This document shows positions 26,297 to 33,799 of a stretch of DNA of 64,000 nucleotides, piece after piece. Under the pieces are notes generated by a model. That model was not told the origin of the DNA. It saw only the letters and a program-made list of their open reading frames with translations, and searched no databases. Position 1 is the first letter of the stretch. Each line of letters begins with the position of its first letter. Position numbers and translations under genes: made by a program. The stretch comes from Morganella morganii (lineage in GTDB: Bacteria > Pseudomonadota > Gammaproteobacteria > Enterobacterales > Enterobacteriaceae): the NCBI RefSeq assembly GCF_019402645.1, contig NZ_VKKS01000001.1, forward strand, positions 1,965,332 through 2,029,331. Reading direction: 5' to 3'.

Positions 26297-26638
26297 ATGA
26301 ACGACGAAAACAAAGGCTTTTTATTAGAGTTGATCAATGAAAGTAACAGCCTGAACGCGGAAAAACTCTTTCTCAATCCGAAAAAGTTATATATTCCTGA
26401 GATTGCAGCGGAAGAAATCGCCTTGCTGGTCAGTGAATTAGACGGCAAAGAAAAAATTAATGATGCGGCACTGATAGTCACCATGACCAATAAAAATAAT
26501 GGTGTTTCCGTGGATAAAGACGTGAGTTCCGCCGCAGAGTTAGCCGATGCGGAAAATGCGGCGCAAATCGTCAAGGATCTGATTAATATTATCCGCGGTT
26601 ATGATATAGATGAAGAAACCAATATCTGCGGATGGTAA
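26297..26638 (+). CDS. YoaG-like protein with an extra N-terminal YoaG-type segment
   Basis: 113 residues. The last 55 match E. coli YoaG (60 residues) in pattern: VTMTNKNNGVSVD near 62-74, then AAQIVKDLINIIRGYD and a final CGW. The first half is not present in E. coli YoaG, but residues 32-48 (LYIPEIAAEEIALLVSEL) look like the LLVPEVAAEVIKDLV segment of YoaG, so the protein may be an internal duplication with one degenerate copy. Function is unknown; the pairing with yeaR suggests a role under nitric oxide stress. It is acidic and cytoplasmic. Confidence 0.75.
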   Translation: MNDENKGFLLELINESNSLNAEKLFLNPKKLYIPEIAAEEIALLVSELDGKEKINDAALIVTMTNKNNGVSVDKDVSSAAELADAENAAQIVKDLINIIRGYDIDEETNICGW

Positions 26639-26656
26639 CACGTCTGCCTGTACCGT

Positions 26657-26679
26657 GAGGGGAAAAACGGCTTCCCCTC
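26657..26679. terminator. Hairpin between convergent genes
   Basis: An 8-bp stem (26657-26664 with 26672-26679, 7-nt loop) lies between the yoaG-like gene and the minus-strand GNAT gene. It has no good T-run on either side. Confidence 0.5.
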
Positions 26680-26691
26680 CGGAATCGTGTA

Positions 26692-26973
26692 TCACCCGGC
26701 ATGCCGGATGTCGTCATACTCTCTGGTTTTATCAAACACACTTTTGGCAAACGGACAGAGCGGAATAATTATCCGGTTTTCACGGCGCATTTTTTCAACC
26801 ACCGCCGCAACCAGCTTATTACCGACTTTCTGCCCGCGCAGGCTGTCATCCACCATGGTATGGTCAATAATCGCCAGATTATCCCCTGTATACACAAAGG
26901 TGATTTCCGCTATCCGGTTTTTGCCGTCCTCAGAAAGAATATAAAAACTGGTTTCATCCTCACGAATATCCAT
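26692..26973 (-). CDS. Small GNAT-like acetyltransferase, YjdJ type
   Basis: 93 residues of the compact GNAT subfamily (E. coli YjdJ, COG2388). Visible are the beta strands around [20 protein letters not shown] and the CoA-binding loop [14 protein letters not shown] near residue 41, followed by the family ending [14 protein letters not shown]. The acceptor is unknown. ATG 26973 has GGAGGAG 7 nt upstream; an adjacent GTG at 26976 is less likely. Confidence 0.82.
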   Translation of the reverse strand: MDIREDETSFYILSEDGKNRIAEITFVYTGDNLAIIDHTMVDDSLRGQKVGNKLVAAVVEKMRRENRIIIPLCPFAKSVFDKTREYDDIRHAG

Positions 26974-26990
26974 CACTTATCTCCTCCGGC

Positions 26991-27374
26991 TTAAAATAAT
27001 ACTATATGCAAAACCGTGCGGATGAGAATACCGATCAGTGCCGCCGGGATCACATAACGGAATAAGCGGATAGAACACATTCCCCTGCCCCATGGCAAAA
27101 CACATCGCCGGTGTTGCAGCCATATGGCGATCAGATACACCCCGCTTATCCATAATCGCGCGTGTCGCCAGCGGTGCGGCAAAAATGCACTCATCCCGGT
27201 TAAGCCGAAGGGTTTAAGCCATGGCGCCAGCCAGCGGACAATCACATCCAGTATGCCTCTGACAGATAGATATTTCATTATGATCAGCATCACGACCATA
27301 ATCGGTAATAAAGTGTAAAGTACGACATCAACGGAGGATTTACCCGCTGAAATGATAATACTGATGACGTCCAT
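26991..27374 (-). pseudogene. Frameshifted nucleoside-recognition-domain membrane protein
   Basis: The first 63 codons (DVVLYTLLPIMVVMLIIMKY, then WLKPFGLTGMSAF) read as the start of a nucleoside-recognition/SpmA-type inner-membrane protein. After that the frame becomes nonsense, while the +1-type alternative frame continues sensibly (FAAPLATRAIMDKRGVSDRH, MCFAMGQGNVFYPLIPL). A further shift restores a hydrophobic end (PAALIGILIRTVLHIVLF). At least two frameshifts or small deletions have broken the gene. Confidence 0.65.
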
Positions 27375-27458
27375 GGAATGAATACGGCAAGTAACTGAAT
27401 CGGTTTTCCGGATTATAACCCTGTGATTTCAGATATTTTGGTCAATCAGGTGTCATTT

Positions 27459-27489
27459 TGCGGGGTCAATAACCAAAAATAACCCCGCA
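27459..27489 (-). terminator. Hairpin behind the DUF554 gene
   Basis: An 8-bp GC-rich stem (27459-27466 with 27482-27489) lies 52 nt after the stop of the minus-strand DUF554 gene. In minus-strand reading it is followed after a few bases by an A/T-rich stretch. Confidence 0.5.
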
Positions 27490-27540
27490 TGACAGCCGGC
27501 CGTTCCCTGTTACTTCTATCCGTATGATTTACCAGATAAC

Positions 27541-28236
27541 TCAGAAATATGACCAGAGCAGCGATAACGGCATCACCAATACCAGCGCCGGAAGCAGATT
27601 AATCACCGCAAACATTTTAATGCCGCAAATCCTAAGCCCGGTCGCAATTAACAATACCCCGCCCGCGGCGGTAAAATCCGCCATCATCGCCGGTGTGGTA
27701 AACGGCATTAATAAAGCGCCGCTGCCCGCCAGTGCCAGCTGAATAATCAGCATCGGAACCGCAATCACCGACACAGCAATGCCCAGTGAACAGGAAAATA
27801 TCATCGCGGTGAAAAAATCCATAAACGCCTTGGTCAGCAAAACCGTCGGATCACCGGTCATTCCTTCATGCATTGCCCCGAAAATCCCGGTGCCGCTGAC
27901 ACAGAACAGAAAAATAAGCACCACATAGTTTTCAATAAAACTTTCCTGTGCACCACCCCGTGCCGGAAGCCATGTTTTAATTTTACCGGCAACTGCATTA
28001 ATTTTATCTTCCAGGCAGCATAGTTCACCAATAACCGCCCCGAGCAGCACCGACAACACCATGACCGGCATATTGGTACATTTTATAATCAGTAAAACCC
28101 CAATCGCAAGTGAGGCCAGCCCGAATACGGAAGGCATGGATGACCGGATACGTTCCGGCAGCCGGTGGCTTAACCCTGCCCCGGCAACTCCGCCTATCAG
28201 AACTGCGGCGGCATTAATAAAAGGTCCGGTAACCAA
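27541..28236 (-). CDS. DUF554 (YdfK-like) inner membrane protein
   Basis: 231 residues with about seven hydrophobic segments. Typical of DUF554 are the start (GPFINAAAVLIGGVAGAGLS), the LASLAIGV and VLSVLLGAVIGELCCLEDKI segments, and the central FCVSGTGIFGAMHEGMTGDP. The function is unknown; members are proposed transporters. It stands alone on the minus strand, downstream of a divergent decayed merR gene. Confidence 0.85.
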   Translation of the reverse strand: MVTGPFINAAAVLIGGVAGAGLSHRLPERIRSSMPSVFGLASLAIGVLLIIKCTNMPVMVLSVLLGAVIGELCCLEDKINAVAGKIKTWLPARGGAQESFIENYVVLIFLFCVSGTGIFGAMHEGMTGDPTVLLTKAFMDFFTAMIFSCSLGIAVSVIAVPMLIIQLALAGSGALLMPFTTPAMMADFTAAGGVLLIATGLRICGIKMFAVINLLPALVLVMPLSLLWSYF

Positions 28237-28343
28237 AAGTGACTCCTGCTGTTTTTATTTGAATCTCATTATTATACGGAACCGGTACAATGCTGTACGT
28301 GCAGCTATCGGCAAAACAGACGTAATAAAATAAAAACCGCGTA

Positions 28344-28374
28344 TTGACTCTTACGTTACATAAGGCCGTAGCCT
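28344..28374 (+). promoter_or_regulatory. MerR-type promoter in front of a merR pseudogene
   Basis: TTGACT (28344-28349) and TAGCCT (28369-28374) are 19 bp apart, with a dyad CTTACGTTACATAAG in the spacer, as in autoregulated MerR-family promoters. A GGAGGG ribosome-binding site follows at about 28388. Confidence 0.7.
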
Positions 28375-28397
28375 GAGCAGCATTACAGGAGGGAAAT

Positions 28398-28609
28398 ATA
28401 TTACTTCAGGTTGTTGAAATTGCAGGGAAGACCGGACTGACAGTATCGAATGCCTTACCCGGATTCAGGTATTACAGCAGGTAGGCGTCAAAATAAAGGA
28501 CATCGGTAAAATACCCGATGGTCACGGCGGGGATATGGCGAATTTACTGAAAGAGAGTCAGTATATTAACAGCGAAAATGATAGAATTTGTCGCGGAAAG
28601 TTTCAGTGA
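28398..28609 (+). pseudogene. Decayed MerR-family regulator
   Basis: After a good ribosome-binding site the expected start codon is ATA (28398-28400). The frame then reads LLQVVEIAGKTGLTVS, the MerR HTH. A deletion of roughly 30 codons follows, and in a different frame LTRIQVLQQVGVKIKDIGKI, then the segment up to LLKES, continues the second half of the winged HTH to a TGA at 28607-28609. The start codon change, deletion and frameshift show it is dead. Nothing else is seen between 28237 and 28742. Confidence 0.65.
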
Positions 28610-28742
28610 ATACCGTAAATACGAACAATGACACCGAACGCAACAACAAAAAAATAAAAGAGGAAATCATTACCTTTCTCAGAATGAACCGGAAGATTGA
28701 GGGGGACAAACGCCCCCTCAGAGTACCGGAGCTGCCGGGTTA

Positions 28743-29084
28743 TCAGCCGGATATTTGTGAGTATGCTTTACCAAATTCTTCCACTCTTTGTAAAAAAGAG
28801 GATTTTGGATCTTTTTTGCATGATTCAATAATTGCCGGAGTTGCGGTCATAATTCCCTGTACATCGATAGTGGAATCTTCAACCTTATTTTTACTTGTGA
28901 TAATTCCGGCTATACCAACAGCCGTCGGGTAGAAATTTTCATCAACAGAGAGAAAATCTTCACAAGTCCATTGTGAGACAGGTTTTTGCGTAACATCATG
29001 TTTCGGGCCGGGACTATCGGCAGCCATAGCGAAGGTACTGGTCATAGCAGCAACAATTGCACCAACAATGATTAATTTTTTCAT
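28743..29084 (-). CDS. hdeA: HdeA-family periplasmic acid-stress chaperone
   Basis: 113 residues with a signal peptide cleaved near residue 22 (FAMAA). The mature part matches HdeA: PVSQWTCEDFLSVDENFYPT, then TIDVQGIMTATPAIIESCKK. The two cysteines (WTCEDF and ESCKK) form the single disulfide of the family. HdeA is a dimer at neutral pH and unfolds into an active chaperone below about pH 3, protecting periplasmic proteins. ATG 29084 begins MKKLIIVG; a longer frame upstream adds an unlikely sequence. No hdeB partner is adjacent. It could also be annotated as HdeA/HdeB family. Confidence 0.88.
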   Translation of the reverse strand: MKKLIIVGAIVAAMTSTFAMAADSPGPKHDVTQKPVSQWTCEDFLSVDENFYPTAVGIAGIITSKNKVEDSTIDVQGIMTATPAIIESCKKDPKSSFLQRVEEFGKAYSQISG

Positions 29085-29144
29085 TATATCCTCACTTGCA
29101 TAGCAGTAATAACACAACAACCAGATTAGCAGTTTGTTGGTCAA

Positions 29145-30013
29145 TATTCATCATGGTACATTTTATCGCCGGATAATATATGCTGTTATTCTTGCTTTAC
29201 CAAAAACAGATTATTGTTTCATGATGATATACTGAATTGTGTTATAACCTATCGGAACCGGCTGCCGGAAATAACAGCAGGTATACTGTTAAGTTCCGGT
29301 ATCTGTCAGGTGTGTGGTATAAATGTTCTTCAGTGACAGGATCAACTTTTTGAACCGGAATATACTGATGAAAATCACCCTTCCCAAAACTGCCGTCGCT
29401 TATTTGCCGGTTGTTTCCTTTCCGGTTCTTCCTTTGCAATGATCACTACTTTTCCTGCTGCGCGGGGCGGGTATTATTTCCCTTTTCGCTGTTTTGGGGT
29501 TCAGTGCCACATTCGGCAATGTGTCGTTTTTTATTTACGCGGTACTTTGTGCATTTCTTCAGGCTGTTGCGGAACTGCGTGGTTCATACCTGCGCCTGCC
29601 CGTTACCGGCCTATTTTCTTTCCGTGGGACAAATCCCTGAACAGGGGGGTTACATTCTGCATACTGCCCGGACATTCCGGGGTGTTCTTCCGGCCGCTCT
29701 TTTATTACCACACAATGTTAAACAGCTGGTGGTACAGCCGGTTGATATACATCAGCCACCGGCAAAACGGAATGACATACCAACGAAACCATAAAATAAA
29801 AAACGCCATGCTAATCAGTAGTATGGCGTTGAATTATGGCGGAGAAGGAGTCCGCTTATTATACGTTTAATTACGTCTGATTAAATATAATATACCAATA
29901 TTTATCAATAGATAATATTGATCCACATTCCAATTTACTATAATCAAATCCTTTCTGTTCCAACTGTTGATGGCATACCAAAAGGCACACCCGATTTTCA
30001 GGAATTCATCATT
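29145..30013. other. Gene-poor stretch with decayed coding sequence
   Basis: No intact gene is supported. Between about 29440 and 29800 the plus strand has protein-like stretches in two frames: a hydrophobic segment (LLRGAGIISLFAVLGFSATF, near 29456) and, in another frame, FFPWDKSLNRGVTFCILPGH, then FFRPLFYYHTMLNSWWYSRL. These look like parts of one membrane-associated protein broken by a frameshift; I cannot name the family. The stretch ends with a terminator (29802-29830) and A+T-rich DNA before an integrase remnant. Confidence 0.35.
29802..29830. terminator. Hairpin terminator before the integrase remnant
   Basis: AACGCCAT (29802-29809) pairs with ATGGCGTT (29823-29830), with further imperfect pairing inside. 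An A-run precedes it, giving a T-run on the minus strand. Confidence 0.55.
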
Positions 30014-30510
30014 ATGGCCTTATTAACAAACGCTAAAGCGAAACACATACAACCCGGTGACAAGCCATTACCTCACGGCGGAGTTACCGGACTTTTTCTA
30101 CTCAGTGGATAACCACACTTGAGCAATATATCTTCCCTGTCATCGGCAAATCAGTGATAGATACAGTTATGCCCGCCGATATCGCCTCCGCTCTGTCCCC
30201 GGTCTGGCTGTCCAGGGCTGAAACAGCCTCCAGAATCAAACAGCGTATTCACGCTGTTATGCAGTGGGGATGGGCTCACGGATACTGCTCTGCTAACCCT
30301 GCCGACGTAGTCACACATTTGTTACCCCGGCAGGTCAGCGCACATATCTGCGCCGGAATCAGCAACGGCAGAAGTATAATTCCGCTGATAACCGCAGAGC
30401 TGAACAGCGCCGCACTTGAATTCGGATGGTTTGTCGAAAAATCTGCGGCTTTAACCGGAACAGATAATATAGTCACGAATTTTTCTCCGGCAGAGCAGAT
30501 GCCGGAATAG
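30014..30510 (+). pseudogene. Broken phage-type tyrosine integrase
   Basis: ATG 30014 opens ALLTNAKAKHIQPGDKPLPH and GGVTGLFL, the DUF4102-type arm-binding start of P4-like integrases, but stops at 30112. After a gap in homology the next frame reads TTLEQYIFPVIGKSVIDTVM, then RIKQRIHAVMQWGWAHGYCS with ANPADVV, the core-binding domain. The catalytic domain with its Arg, His and Tyr is absent; the frame runs into unrelated sequence and ends at 30510. It marks the edge of an old integrated element next to the T6SS cargo island. Confidence 0.75.
30429..30464. repeat. 36-bp direct repeat flanking a lipoprotein gene (copy 1)
   Basis: This 36-bp stretch recurs at 31377-31412 with one mismatch. Weaker similarity continues for some 100 bp beyond each copy (around 30470-30535 and 31496-31575). 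The two copies bracket the lipoprotein gene at 30551-31330, as expected if a gene plus flank was duplicated. Confidence 0.8.
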
Positions 30511-30550
30511 CGATTAATATTATTTTTCCGTTCAGAAAAACAGTAGCAAA

Positions 30551-31330
30551 TCAGGGGTATTTAGAGGACATTGATTCTGATATCTCGATCAGCTTTTTGT
30601 ATTGAGGCTTATCTTCACCATAAACAATATTTCCATCTGGGTAAGTCATTGTCGGCTTTGCTCCTTCTTCTTTCTTTTTAACGCCTTTCCGAAAACTTTT
30701 CATATCCGATTTATAGTCTATGGTCAGATTGATGTTTTTAGTATTTTTGACTTTATAGGTTAGGGTTTCATATTTTTTAATTAGCCTAAATGACTTATCG
30801 TGACCACCAATAAAACTCTCACTAATCAAAGGAAAGAATATCAATTTTTCATTCATATCCCCTATTTTCTTTTCGTAACCACCATCAAATATGGCTGGTG
30901 CATTATTGTCCAGTACAAATGTGGCTTCCGCACCAAAATTTTTCGAAATTAACGGATCTATTTGGGTCGGGTCCCTGAGTCTGACTTCAAAAACAATATT
31001 ACTGAGTTTCCAGTTGCACTCACCGCCCCCGGATTCGGGAATATCGGCTTCCGTCTTACCCTGCGTGAGCATGGCCAGCGGATAGCGCTCCCGGTGATAC
31101 CCCGGTACGGTATACGTTTCCCAGTTGGAATTCTGTCTCTCATCCCGGCAGATATCAGAACGGTAGATGGTATGAAGCGGTAATGCCTCCAGTTCAGCGG
31201 GTACGGTGGCGGTAAAACGGATACGCTCCCCGTTCACCGGCGGGGAAAATGCGGTATTCTGCGCGCATCCCTGCGACAGTAATAATACAGGTAAGAGAGG
31301 TAATATATTTTTATGACACAGTAATTTCAT
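30551..31330 (-). CDS. Putative T6SS immunity lipoprotein, paralogue 1
   Basis: 259 residues. A signal peptide ends in LLLSQGCAQ, an acceptable lipobox with Ala after the cysteine, which predicts outer membrane retention. The mature part (RIRFTATVPAELEALPLHTI, ESGGGECNWKLSNIVFEVRL) aligns with the two following paralogues but has diverged more, mainly after residue 150. ATG 31330 has AGGGAAG 6 nt upstream. Tandem lipoproteins of this kind commonly protect against periplasm-acting T6SS effectors such as Tle lipases; that role is inferred from position and multiplicity, not shown. Confidence 0.65.
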   Translation of the reverse strand: MKLLCHKNILPLLPVLLLSQGCAQNTAFSPPVNGERIRFTATVPAELEALPLHTIYRSDICRDERQNSNWETYTVPGYHRERYPLAMLTQGKTEADIPESGGGECNWKLSNIVFEVRLRDPTQIDPLISKNFGAEATFVLDNNAPAIFDGGYEKKIGDMNEKLIFFPLISESFIGGHDKSFRLIKKYETLTYKVKNTKNINLTIDYKSDMKSFRKGVKKKEEGAKPTMTYPDGNIVYGEDKPQYKKLIEISESMSSKYP

Positions 31331-31376
31331 AAGTATCTTCCCTGTAACATTCAATGGCGTATTTTAATACGGTATT

Positions 31377-31412
31377 GTTTGTCGAAAAATCTGCTGCTTT
31401 AACCGGAACAGA
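31377..31412. repeat. 36-bp direct repeat (copy 2)
   Basis: Matches 30429-30464 at 35 of 36 positions. It lies in the 217-bp gap between paralogues 1 and 2. Confidence 0.8.
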
Positions 31413-31547
31413 AATCAGTAATACTGAACATAATAACGTCGGGATAATACTCAGTTTCACAGTTTGTCCTCATTAAATAATTTAATCGTTAATCACGGTA
31501 CCGGAGCCGATAATGCAGTTATACATTTTTCTCCGGATGGCGCCGGA

Positions 31548-32321
31548 TTAATGGTTAACATTATTTTTACGTTCATTATATATTTTCAGTAGTTTTTTAT
31601 AGTCCGGATAGCTTTTGGATTTTCGTTCTTCTTCACCATTCGGATAAATAATAACTGTTTTATTTCCTTCTTTTTTTTCTTTGACATCAGTCCAGTAACT
31701 AAACATATCGCTTTCATAATTTACAGTCAGGTGAATATTATCAGTATCTGATAAGCGGTAGGTCAGCATATCGCTTTCACCTATGACCTCAATAGTTTTT
31801 TTATGTCCGCCAAGAAAATATTCACTTATAAATGGAAATAATAACAATGACTCATTAAAGTCCCCCTGATGAGGGATATATCCGCCATTAAACGCCTGCG
31901 GGGCATTATTATCGGTAATGAATACTGTCTTAACACCATGATTTTTTGTGATCTCAGGGTCAATTACCTGAGGATTTTTCAGCCTGACTTCAAACTTAAT
32001 ATTGCTGAGCTGCCAGTCACAATATCCGCCGCCACTGACCGGAATATCTGCGGTGACATCACCGGTTGCTGTGACAGACAACGGGTATCTGGCACTGTTA
32101 AACCCCGGAACCTCATAGGATTTGCCGCTGCCGCTTGTCCGGGTACGGGTGCACTTTTCAGAGCGGTACATCGCGGATAACGGCAGGGATTCCAGTTCGG
32201 CAGGGACGGTGGCGGAAAAATGAATATTCCGGCTGTCTGCCGGCGGGGCCAGGATGGTGCTGTAGGCACAGCTGGGGAGAACCATCGTTAGCAGTAACAC
32301 CGGAATAAAAAATCCGCGCAT
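31548..32321 (-). CDS. Putative T6SS immunity lipoprotein, paralogue 2
   Basis: 257 residues with a signal peptide and lipobox (MVLPSCAYS, cysteine near residue 18; the Ser before Cys is less usual). From residue about 20 to 115 it is almost identical to paralogue 3 (RNIHFSATVPAELESLPLSA, YEVPGFNSARYPLSVTATGD), then the two diverge in patches. Start 32321 puts the signal peptide in the normal place, 25 nt after the stop of paralogue 3; longer starts overlap that gene. Immunity to a secreted effector is inferred from the neighbourhood. Confidence 0.65.
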   Translation of the reverse strand: MRGFFIPVLLLTMVLPSCAYSTILAPPADSRNIHFSATVPAELESLPLSAMYRSEKCTRTRTSGSGKSYEVPGFNSARYPLSVTATGDVTADIPVSGGGYCDWQLSNIKFEVRLKNPQVIDPEITKNHGVKTVFITDNNAPQAFNGGYIPHQGDFNESLLLFPFISEYFLGGHKKTIEVIGESDMLTYRLSDTDNIHLTVNYESDMFSYWTDVKEKKEGNKTVIIYPNGEEERKSKSYPDYKKLLKIYNERKNNVNH

Positions 32322-32346
32322 CGATTTATCTTTGGCTGATGCCTGA

Positions 32347-33129
32347 TTAACGCTGAACATGATTCTTACGCTCTTCACGGATTTTTAGTAATTTTTTATA
32401 GTCGGGGAAAATCTCCGGATCAGGATCTATTTCACCGTTCGGATAGGTCATGATGGGCGAGTTACCCTCTTTTTTTTCTTTAACCCCTGTCCAGCGGCTG
32501 AGCATATCGCTTTCATAATTTACGGTCAGGTGGACATTATCAGTACCTGATAAGCGGTAGGTCAGCATATCGCTTTCACCTATCAACCAGAGTATCTTTT
32601 CATGTTTTCCAAGAAATAGCTCGCTAATCAAAGGAAATAGCAGCATAAACCCCCTTAAATCCCCCTGATGATGGATATATCCGCCATTAAACGCCTGTGG
32701 GGCATTATTATCGGTAATAAACACAGTTTCAAAACCATGGTTTGTTGTGATTTCCGGATCAATCATTAGCGGATTTTTCAGCCTGACTTCAAACTTAACA
32801 TTGCTGAGCTGCCAGTCACAATAACCGCCGCCACTGACCGGAATATCTGCGGTGACATCACCGGTTGCTGTGACAGACAACGGGTATCTGGCACTGTTAA
32901 ACCCCGGAACCTCATAGGATTTGCCGCTGCCGCTTGTCCGGGTACGGGTACACTTTTCAGAGCGGTACATCGCAGATAACGGCAGGGACTCCAGTTCTGC
33001 AGGGACGGTGGCGGAAAAATGAATATTCCGGCTGTCTGCAGGCGGGGATAAGGTGGTGCTGTAAGCGCAGCCGGTAAGGACCATAGCGGGCAATAACACA
33101 GTAAGACGTACATTATTTTGTAAATTCAT
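32347..33129 (-). CDS. Putative T6SS immunity lipoprotein, paralogue 3
   Basis: 260 residues with an ideal lipobox (LTGCAYS, cysteine near residue 21) and Ala at +2, predicting an outer membrane lipoprotein facing the periplasm. Its start overlaps the end of the orphan effector tail (33113-33340) by 17 nt, the usual coupling of a toxin gene with its immunity gene, so this copy is the best candidate for the cognate immunity protein of that lost effector. The near-identity of its first half with paralogue 2 indicates recent duplication or gene conversion. Confidence 0.7.
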   Translation of the reverse strand: MNLQNNVRLTVLLPAMVLTGCAYSTTLSPPADSRNIHFSATVPAELESLPLSAMYRSEKCTRTRTSGSGKSYEVPGFNSARYPLSVTATGDVTADIPVSGGGYCDWQLSNVKFEVRLKNPLMIDPEITTNHGFETVFITDNNAPQAFNGGYIHHQGDLRGFMLLFPLISELFLGKHEKILWLIGESDMLTYRLSGTDNVHLTVNYESDMLSRWTGVKEKKEGNSPIMTYPNGEIDPDPEIFPDYKKLLKIREERKNHVQR

Positions 33130-33340
33130 GGGCTTTCTCCGTAAACCGGGTCAGTGCTGTTTTGCTGACCGCGTTACAGTGCTGGTGTTTAAATAACTCG
33201 CCGAGGACGCTTTCCAGGTGGATAAAGGTATTATTACGCGCCACGTTCGGCGGGTAGGCATCGCTGTGATCTATTTTTGAAATAAAGTCATTCCGCTTTC
33301 TTTTTGAATACGGCGTGTTGTTTTTATCGAGTTGTCTCAA
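33113..33340 (-). pseudogene. Orphan C-terminal tail of a displaced T6SS effector
   Basis: A 75-codon frame with no ATG (TTG at 33340) and no ribosome-binding site; it is open upstream to exactly where homology to the DUF3396 gene ends, near 33352. The sequence (RKRNDFISKIDHSDAYPPNV, HLESVLGELFKHQHCNAVSK) looks like a folded C-terminal region. It overlaps the first immunity lipoprotein gene, as an effector gene would. A Tle-type lipase is my guess because lipoprotein immunity is usual for those. Probably inactive, but able to recombine back onto a full effector gene. Confidence 0.55.
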
Positions 33341-33347
33341 AACCTGA

Positions 33348-33479
33348 TTACTGATAACCGTTTTTAAAGAAGAACGTCATCACCAGCCCGAGGCGGGTTA
33401 AGTGCCGTTTTTTATCATCAATCAGCAAAAATCCGGTAATTTCCCGGATAGCATTCAGTTCCGCTTCCTGTTCAGTCAT
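33348..33479 (-). pseudogene. Truncated second copy of the DUF3396 gene start
   Basis: 43 codons starting at ATG 33479, with the same AGGAGG-type ribosome-binding site as the full gene at 34967. The product is almost identical to the first 42 residues of that protein (MTEQEAELNAIREITGFLLI, then LTRLGLVMTFFFKNGY) and then stops. The break in homology is sharp and lies at the join with the orphan effector tail, showing a recombination junction. Confidence 0.85.
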
Positions 33480-33532
33480 GATTCCTCCTGTGATTGACGG
33501 ATAATGCCATTCTGCCGGAACGATAAAAACCG

Positions 33533-33799
33533 TTACTCTGATGCCATTAATGACTGCGATGCAATCAGTGTGGCGCCACACGTGGTTTTCATGCCCTCCA
33601 GGGCAATTTTTTTGCCCTGAAAGGTCATGAGGGAAGAACCGGAAGCAATCCGAAAGACACCTTTGCATTTCGGACAGGAGACCGAATCGCCCTCCGTTGC
33701 CACCGGGCGCCCGTTGATGCTGTAATTATCCGGGGCGGAGATAACCACGCCGCCGTGGTCAGTCGTATCGCCCAGACAGATAACCGATTTACCGGCCAT
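33533..33799 (-). CDS. PAAR-domain T6SS spike tip protein
   Basis: 88 residues forming a single PAAR domain (KSVICLGDTTDHGGVVISAP, then GDSVSCPKCKGVFRIASG and CGATLIAS). It caps the VgrG spike, sharpens it and can attach effectors; conserved His and Cys residues of the cone bind zinc. The start overlaps the end of the DUF3396 gene by 11 nt, so the two are coupled. It carries no toxin extension, so the effector is delivered in trans. Confidence 0.9.
   Translation of the reverse strand: MAGKSVICLGDTTDHGGVVISAPDNYSINGRPVATEGDSVSCPKCKGVFRIASGSSLMTFQGKKIALEGMKTTCGATLIASQSLMASE

Noticed and set aside
25912..26574. 220-codon open frame on the minus strand
   Set aside because: It is antisense to the yeaR and yoaG-like genes and crosses the intergenic gap between them; both plus-strand genes have ribosome-binding sites and known homologues.
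28588..28932. 114-codon plus-strand frame
   Set aside because: It starts at a TTG inside the merR pseudogene and runs antisense into hdeA.
29835..29855. Possible tRNA or att-core sequence (GGCGGAGAAGGAGTCCGC)
   Set aside because: It resembles the wording of sequences near tRNA ends, but no cloverleaf, T-loop or CCA end could be drawn, and no matching repeat was found on the far side of the island.
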